Below are positions 57,623 to 64,000 of a DNA stretch of 64,000 nucleotides, one piece after another. Origin of the DNA: Pseudisothecium myosuroides. Lineage: Eukaryota; Streptophyta; Bryopsida; Hypnales; Lembophyllaceae. Location of the stretch: assembly GCA_951799445.1 (NCBI GenBank), contig OX637296.1, positions 7,378,001 to 7,442,000 on the forward strand, read 5' to 3'. The first letter of the stretch is position 1, and every line of letters begins with the position of its first letter. Position numbers and translations under genes: made by a program. The notes beneath the pieces are model-generated. The model made no database searches. It worked only from the letters and a program-made list of their open reading frames with translations, and had not been told where the DNA came from.

Positions 57623-60600
57623 ATGGCCAGGGATGATAATATACACACACTAGAATTCAGGGAGCTGAAGAAACTGGGGCCTGGCTTCTCATCTGCACGA
57701 GTGTTCTTCGTCTTCATTTTCATCTCAATTTCATGTTGTTGTTGCATTGCTACGGAACCTCAGGTTCCTGCGTTCATAGTGTTTGGGGATTCCACAGTTG
57801 ATGTGGGCATGAACAGTCATTGGCCAACTATTGCCAGGAGCAACTTTGCTCCGTATGGCAAGAATTTTGTTGGTGGCCGACCCACAGGAAGGTTCACGGA
57901 CGGTCTATTGGTTACTGACATGCTTGGTAAGTAATGTGGGGTAGTTGAAAAATTTGATGCTGTGTGCGCTAGAAAGGAAGATTGCTCTTGAACAGCATTC
58001 ATAGTAACCATGATTCATGCACAATACATAGAATTTTTTTGAGATGAACCAAGACAGTCATGCAATTTTCATTTGATATTTGGTGAATGTGGGGTGGTCA
58101 TGCGGCAGCGTTGAAGCTTGGCCTGCCATTGAATATTGCATATTTGGACCCCGAGGCAACAGGCGAGCGCATGCTGATGGGAGTGAACTTTGCATCAGCG
58201 GGGTCAGGCTATCTCCATTCAACTTCCAGCCTTCTGGTAATGATAAACTTCTGATTACTCCATTCCATCATTCAGCGTACTTATCTTCATAGTAAGGTAA
58301 CTACACCTAAAATCGCACAGTTAAGCTCTGTGGCATGACAATATGTTCTAGAAGATGAACAACAAATTTTGTACATAGGTGAAGGACTATGAATAAAAAT
58401 GCAAGTGGTTTTATAATTTTTGGACACGTTGTGAATTAGTTACAAAATTTTCAAAGATACAAGGTGTAGGGTGCTAAAAGTGTCATGTAGGTGATGCCAA
58501 AATCAATTTAATGCACATGAAGAAATGTCAAAAAAAAGAAGTTAAACTAATGAAAAGTGTATCCAAAATGGACCACTTGTGAGGTTGCTACGTCTACGGT
58601 TCTATTGAAAAAGTTGCACACTACTCAAAATGGGCCTTAACTCCATCTTACACTTGTCCTTTAATGTGCACCATTTTCGGTATCCTCCCAATTCATTTTT
58701 CGATCCAAAATAGGGGGCAAATTTGAGGAGCGGTCCATTTCAGGTGTAGTTACCTTACTGGAGGGTAAAATCAATGGATGCAAACCTAAAAAAGTATGTG
58801 ACAATGAACGTCTCTCCATTCTGATGAAGACATTCTTAGCTGTATCATTTTGAATGCTGTGCATTAACTTACTCATAACATCCCTGAGAAGCTCCCTCAG
58901 CATCCTTGGAAAAAGGAGGACTGACACAGCCAGCTCATGTACTGTACACTAACCCCCCTGCCAAAATATGTACATATGGTGGAAGCACCCAAAACCGTCA
59001 ATATTAGCAATTCAGCATAGTTGGAGCGAGAGTTGGAGGTATCTTTTTGTAAACATAATATATTTGTACTATTAGCGAGTGAAAATGATGAATATTCAAA
59101 AAGTAATTAGATTTTTCAGATGTGGTATGTAATTTCTATGATTTTTGAAAGTGATGGCTCACTAGACCACGAAAATTGTCACATAGGGTGGACCTTGAAC
59201 TAAAGTTTGGAAAAATCAGATCTCATTGAATCATAATTAAGTATGTGTCCTTGAAATGTGTCAGCGAATCAGAGCTAAGCATTTCAAGGACACATTAATG
59301 GGAAATCTAAGAACAGATTTAGTGACAGCCTAAGGTACAGGAATGGAAACAAGGATGCTAATGGATGTTTCTACCTTACTGTAAATCATCCACACCTATT
59401 GTAAGACCAGGTACTCATTTGTAAACATGCAAAGAAGACAAGCTTTGACCATTTATTGAGTGCAAAGATGGTCTATAAAATAAGTGCACCTAAAATTGTC
59501 CAAATAAGCAATTGGGCTTGGCTTCCATTATTCAACTGTCTAAAATCTTGTTGAGTGTCACAATGGGTATTCCATTTTTTTTTCACATGCCATTCCATTT
59601 TGGAACAGATAACCTAAATATGTATAATCAAAATCAAACCTCAACTCTCATGTTCAGTAATCAATACACTTACATTTTTAGGCAAGAATCTAGATGGGTG
59701 CAGTTTCCTTGTTTTGAGGACGCATTCTCACCAGTCACAACTGCCAAAAAAAATTTGTCATGAACTGAGTGGAAATTTCTACAAACAATTGTGTGGTTTT
59801 GCAGAACACCATTCCTGCTTTTGACCAGCTGCAGATGTTTCACCAGTACCAGATGAAGATGGTGACCATGGTTGGCCACGAGAGAGCTTCCTATATAATT
59901 TCAGAGGCCATTTTTGCAATCAGTGCAGGAAGCTGTGACTTCCTTTTGAACTACCTCATCAACCCTCTCGTTCAACAGCAATACACGCCAACTGAGTGGG
60001 ACAACTTTGTACTTTCCAACCAGACCGAATTTGTGAAGGTAAGATATGCATACATACAACCGTCACACAACAGAACATAGTTCTTGTTATTAGATATATT
60101 AAATTATTTTTATTGGTTCCTATTGGTAAGTGAAAAGCGATTTTGACACACTTTAGCATGCATTATTTGGACATTGTATGAATTAATTATGAAATTTTAA
60201 ACATGTAAGGACGCTGCAAACCAAAGTGGTCTAATGGATGACTTTTTTGTTAACTGTAGTAAAAGAGAATGCAACCATTGGTCCAATAATCAAAGAATTT
60301 TGGTGACCACCTTGGTCATGGGGGGCCATGTCTTTACATATTTAAATTAATGTCTCTAGGTGTACCCAAAATCAACACTAGATTCTCAAACTCTTATGTT
60401 TTGATTGAGTATTGTACATCTTGTGTAATTAATATCTAGAGTTTTGATCCATTTTTTGGTCCAAATGTACGTGTTGTACTTGGGGAACTTTTGATTAGGG
60501 GCATACATACCTCAATATTGTACCTCATATCATGTTCAAAGAACCACACATTTTTAGGGCCAATTCAAGTGCCGAGCATAATCCCGATTATTAGGAATTA

Positions 60601-61938
60601 TGGTTAGATTTGGTAAAAGGCAGAAGACCTTTCTACTAAGGTAGGAGACCCATAAATTGACTGGGTTCTAAATGCGTCCCTTATTTAGGAATCGGAATGA
60701 TATGTTCCTTGAAATATCTATTACAATCATTGATGAGGTAGTTTGGCTTAATGGGACGGTTCATGGACCTCCTAGCTTAAGCTCGTATTGTTATGATTGA
60801 ATTGGATGGCTTTGTATTATTGCTTTTATTTTTTAAATGAAGTTATTGAATTCAATCTATTGAATGTTGACTATAGCAATTGTACAAGGCCGGGGCACGA
60901 AAGTTTTTCGTGTATGGATTTCCTCCCCTCGGATGTATCCCTGGAATAATTTCAGTCTTCGGGAGGGGGTCAAAAGTTGGGTGTGTGGAGGACGTGAACC
61001 AAATTTGTATTGGCCACAACATTCAACTACTTGCTGCTTTTTCCCAATTGCGGTTTGATTTACCTGGAATTCGCATTTTATATGAAGACGGATACACACA
61101 CACCTATGAAATATTCAACAATCCTTCTAAATACGGTACACATCTCTTTTTGTATCCCTCTACCCAATTCATGGTGTTTTTTCAAAATGCATTTTTATGT
61201 GTTTGTTAGTCGACACTTTATTGTCAAAAAAATTGGTTTTGAATTGATTCTTCTTAAAACTTCAATGTCAAATTATTGGATTCTAATTTTAAAGTGATGA
61301 AATAGTTTAAAATAAATAGTTTCTAACACTGAAGTGAAATAAATTATTGGACACTTTAATTGATCATTTGCAAAGACCAAAATTTTCAACTTCAAAAATT
61401 CATAACCGATTCCATAAGACTCCAAAAAATATGAATCAAATTGAATTCAACACAACTTCAGTTTTTCTTTTTTAGAAAATTTATTTCTAAAGTTCTTGGA
61501 GAGTCATCAATTCTTAAAATGACGCATCTAAGGACATTTCACCATTGAGCACTAAGCAAATTCAAATGTCAAACTTGTTAAATTGACGGTATTCCACAGC
61601 TTTGTCACTTTTCAAAGCACAAGGGTTGAAATGTAAATTTATACTAATCCTAGTTTCTAAATTTTAGTGCAGAAGCATGAAACAATTGTTGCAAAATTGT
61701 GCCGATTTAACAAAATTGACAATTTGGGACTGCAGGGTTCACAGAAACCAGGCGAGTATGTTGTGGGGAAGGGCTACTCGCTACTTCTGTATTTTGCAAT
61801 GCTAAAAGTCCAGACACATGTTCCAACCCTTCCACTTACATGTTTTTTGACTCCGCGCATCCCACAGAAGCTTTGTACAAAATTGCAGCTGAAGCAGCAT
61901 GGAACAATATGGTTCCGTTCTTTGGACTCAAGAGATGA
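57623..61938 (+). CDS. GDSL esterase/lipase, five exons, block III asparagine replaced
   Basis: SGNH-type hydrolase, probably secreted. Exons 57623-57926, 58109-58236, 59805-60038, 60877-61135 and 61736-61938 join in phase to 375 residues, normal for the plant family. The start is the ATG of MARDDNIHTLEF. A hydrophobic segment at about 27-43 (VFFVFIFISISCCCC) would act as signal or anchor. Block I: FIVFGDSTVDVG with nucleophile Ser57. Block II: NFASAGSGYL with Gly133. Block III reads SAGSCDFLLNY: the expected G-x-N-D has Cys188 in place of Asn. Block V: FFDSAHPTEALY with Asp347 and His350. Other family text: RKFFVYGFPPLGCIPG and GFTETRRVCCGEGLL. Loss of the oxyanion Asn may lower or change activity. 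Intron 2 holds two MITEs. The substrate cannot be predicted. Confidence 0.93.
58295..58755. mobile_element. 461-bp TA-flanked MITE in GDSL intron 2
   Basis: The inverted ends AGGTAACTACACCTAAAAT and AGGTAACTACACCTGAAAT are flanked by TA (58293-58294, 58756-58757). It sits 58 bp after the end of exon 2. Confidence 0.85.
58977..59376. mobile_element. 400-bp TA-flanked MITE in GDSL intron 2 (second)
   Basis: The left end TGGTGGAAGCACCCAAAACC is decayed at its first base. The right end is TTTCTACCT. Both are flanked by TA (58975-58976, 59377-59378). Internal text (GAAAATGATGAATATTCAAAA) matches the nested element at 17003-17389 in inverse orientation. Confidence 0.65.
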
Positions 61939-63622
61939 CAGTCAACAGAACTGGACAACTTCATTATATTGGCACACTATTCAGAGCACCAAAAGCTCTA
62001 GAAACTAGAATTGTTCTAGATTTAGGTTTCACAACACTTGCTTTTAAGCAATGCAAATGTCATTAATATCCACAAATATAACGAAACTGACATTCCAATT
62101 GTTTGAACAAAAACAATGTTGTTAGTAGACTAATTCACATATAGATGGTTATATTTGTTAAAAGCACCTAAAGGTGCAAGGATATCCATTGCAATCTTGA
62201 CTTTTTTGTATACTAGGTCTTGGGAAGAAAATCACATTAGAAATTCATTTTAAAAAGCTGTAGATTAGATTATGAGAAGTCAATAGTTGATCGGAATTTT
62301 GTATGTTAGGCCTTTTAACCTCATATTTTTTTGGTGACCAACTTTTTAGATTTGACATGTGAAAAAGACTTCAATTCACTTTTGCTTGTTTTAACACCCT
62401 CATGATCAAGCATTATAATCTTTCAACCCATAAGTCATATTACAACTCATCAAAATGTTGACTTTTTATTCAATTTAGAGCAAATTTCTAGAAGCTCAAA
62501 AAAGGCCTTGGACATTTAGGAATTAAGTACCTCTGAACCTCCCAAATTTCTACGGTCACAATTTGTCCAGAATTGCCCTACTGAATTTGTCCCGTAGCTA
62601 TAATTGAAAATTGTTATTGAAGCCGTAGAAGGACACTTAGGTACATAGCATTTAGTAGCATATATTGATGTTGCCTTGGTTCTACAGTGATGGTGTGCTT
62701 CTACATCCTCCACTTGTCTAAGGTAGTGTGCTATAAAAACCGACCCTCTTCTTCAAACCAATCCTATAAAATGGTATTGAATGGATATGAAGTGGTTCTT
62801 AAATGGACCACTTTAGCCATTGATTCAATCAAAAAAATATATTCTTTATTGCAAGAGCCAATCATTGGCCTTGATTTTCTCAAATCACTTTAGAAGTTGT
62901 AAATGGACCATTTTGGGAGACCTAGGGTCATAAGCAGGCAAGGGCTTTTTTTTGGACTCATGTCCCCCATGTTGGCCTCGCAGCAGAGGTCAATTATTGG
63001 AGGGACATAGTTGCAAAGGTCACATGTCTGACAAATTTGGCGAAATTTCGGCAAAATAAAAGCCCTGCAAATAGGTTCCTACAATAGAAATCTTTGAAAA
63101 TTCATAACTAATTCAAAACAAATGAAACCACTTGTGTTATGTTTGACATCTATTTTTCTTTCTCTAAAAAATGAATTAAAAATATTTTTGTTCATGGAAA
63201 CCTACGGTAAAGGCAGACTAGCCCTTAAAGGGTCGCTTATAGAGCATACTACTTTAAATCATCAATAGCTTTAAGGTAGCAACATCCATAACCGTTAGTG
63301 TACCCATACTTCAATTGTAGAGTTCCCTACAAGTGTCTTCAAAAGTAACTTGAAATCGTGTCCATCCTTAATTGTGGTTGGTGGGCTCTGATTTTTTTAG
63401 ATTTTGGTGCTAGAATCAATGCAACTTTAGTAGACTGTGGTTTAGGGTGCCCTAGGAAGTTCTATTTTGAAAATTCACAGAAATTAGATGCCTTGGCCAA
63501 AAATTCAATTCTTTTTTAATATTCATGATTTTCCATTGCTAATACTGAAAAAATATTTTTTCTAGAAAAAGGTACTTCCAACTATGCTAAATTGCTTAAA
63601 TTGACGGTTATGGGTGTTGCTA
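61939..63622. other. Spacer downstream of the GDSL gene
   Basis: No gene recognised. It contains a roughly 100-bp segment (62545-62625: GTCACAATTTGTCCAGAATT, GCCCTACTGAATTTGTCCC) also found near 55122-55195, a decayed TTAA-type terminus near 62510, and at 63400-63617 text related to the 17003-17389 MITE. Confidence 0.45.
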
Positions 63623-63920
63623 CATTACAAGAAATTTCAGCCCTCAAAGGGGCCGCAAGTTTTGAACCCTCTGGTGCAATTGTAGAAAAAATAAAAAATA
63701 AAAAATTATTTTTTATTTTTTAAAATTTGGATACTGATGTGGCACTATTGGTGCCTCGTTAGCACCATGTCAGAATTTTTTTATTTTTTAATATTTTTAT
63801 TTCAAAAAATAATAATTCTTTTTCAAATTTTTTATTTTTTATTTTTTCTGTAATTGCACTACAGGGTTGCCAAAAATGAACAGTTAGTGGCCTCTTTGAA
63901 GGCTGAAACTTCTTCTAATG
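63623..63920. mobile_element. 298-bp CACTA-like MITE with 3-bp target duplication
   Basis: The ends CATTACAAGAAATTTCAGCC and CATTAGAAGAAGTTTCAGCC are inverted, flanked by CTA (63620-63622, 63921-63923). A 3-bp duplication and CA(C/T)TA ends match the CACTA superfamily. Confidence 0.8.
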
Positions 63921-64000
63921 CTATTGATGAAGCATTGTGGGTGTGTGGAATATACCACTCCATCACTGTAGAGCTACTGAATGTTATGTAGGGTAAGGTT

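Overview
This is nuclear DNA from a plant. Genes are split by many GT-AG introns. The recognisable proteins include a plant-type GDSL esterase/lipase, F-box proteins, a 2-oxoglutarate dioxygenase, fragments of a plant-type dihydrodipicolinate synthase, a CCR4-NOT subunit and an O-acetylserine (thiol)lyase. Low gene density, AT-rich spacers full of small inverted-repeat elements, a cysteine synthase with the TAGNTG form of the asparagine loop, and a Tc1-type DD34E transposase relic (not the usual angiosperm mariner type) make a non-seed plant such as a bryophyte more likely than a flowering plant. The species cannot be fixed from the sequence alone.

Layout. 1-2092 (minus): 5' part of a CNOT10-like gene, running off the left edge. 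2.3-5.2 kb: spacer with a TTAA-flanked element. 5181-9448 (minus): complete 13-exon cysteine synthase. 9.5-9.95 kb: tandem duplication. 9.98-14.87 kb (minus): possible two-exon gene whose 4.5-kb intron holds a broken Tc1 element, itself split by a CACTA-like insertion. 15-18 kb: foldback and nested MITEs. 18.2-20.0 kb (minus): hypothetical coiled-coil gene. 21.1-22.3, 31-32.9 and 40.6-41.7 kb (all minus): three paralogous F-box loci about 10 kb apart: one with a frameshift, one a MITE-riddled pseudogene, one intact. 24-30.3 kb: nested Harbinger-like, foldback and TTAA elements. 34.25-37.17 kb (minus) and 45.8-47.0 kb (plus): inverted pair of dioxygenase pseudogenes. Two fragments of dihydrodipicolinate synthase sit beside them at 39.2 and 45.7 kb. 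47-57.5 kb: repeat-rich spacer. 57.6-61.9 kb (plus): complete five-exon GDSL esterase/lipase lacking the usual block III asparagine. 62-64 kb: spacer ending in a CACTA-like MITE.

The genes do not form an operon-like unit. CNOT10 (mRNA deadenylation), cysteine synthase (sulfur assimilation) and GDSL lipase (probably secreted) look independent. The main interest is the transposon record. At least six families of short inverted-repeat elements can be defined with target-site duplications, and in several cases the pre-insertion site can be read from an uninterrupted paralogue or palindrome arm. No RNA gene, CRISPR array or LTR retrotransposon was recognised.
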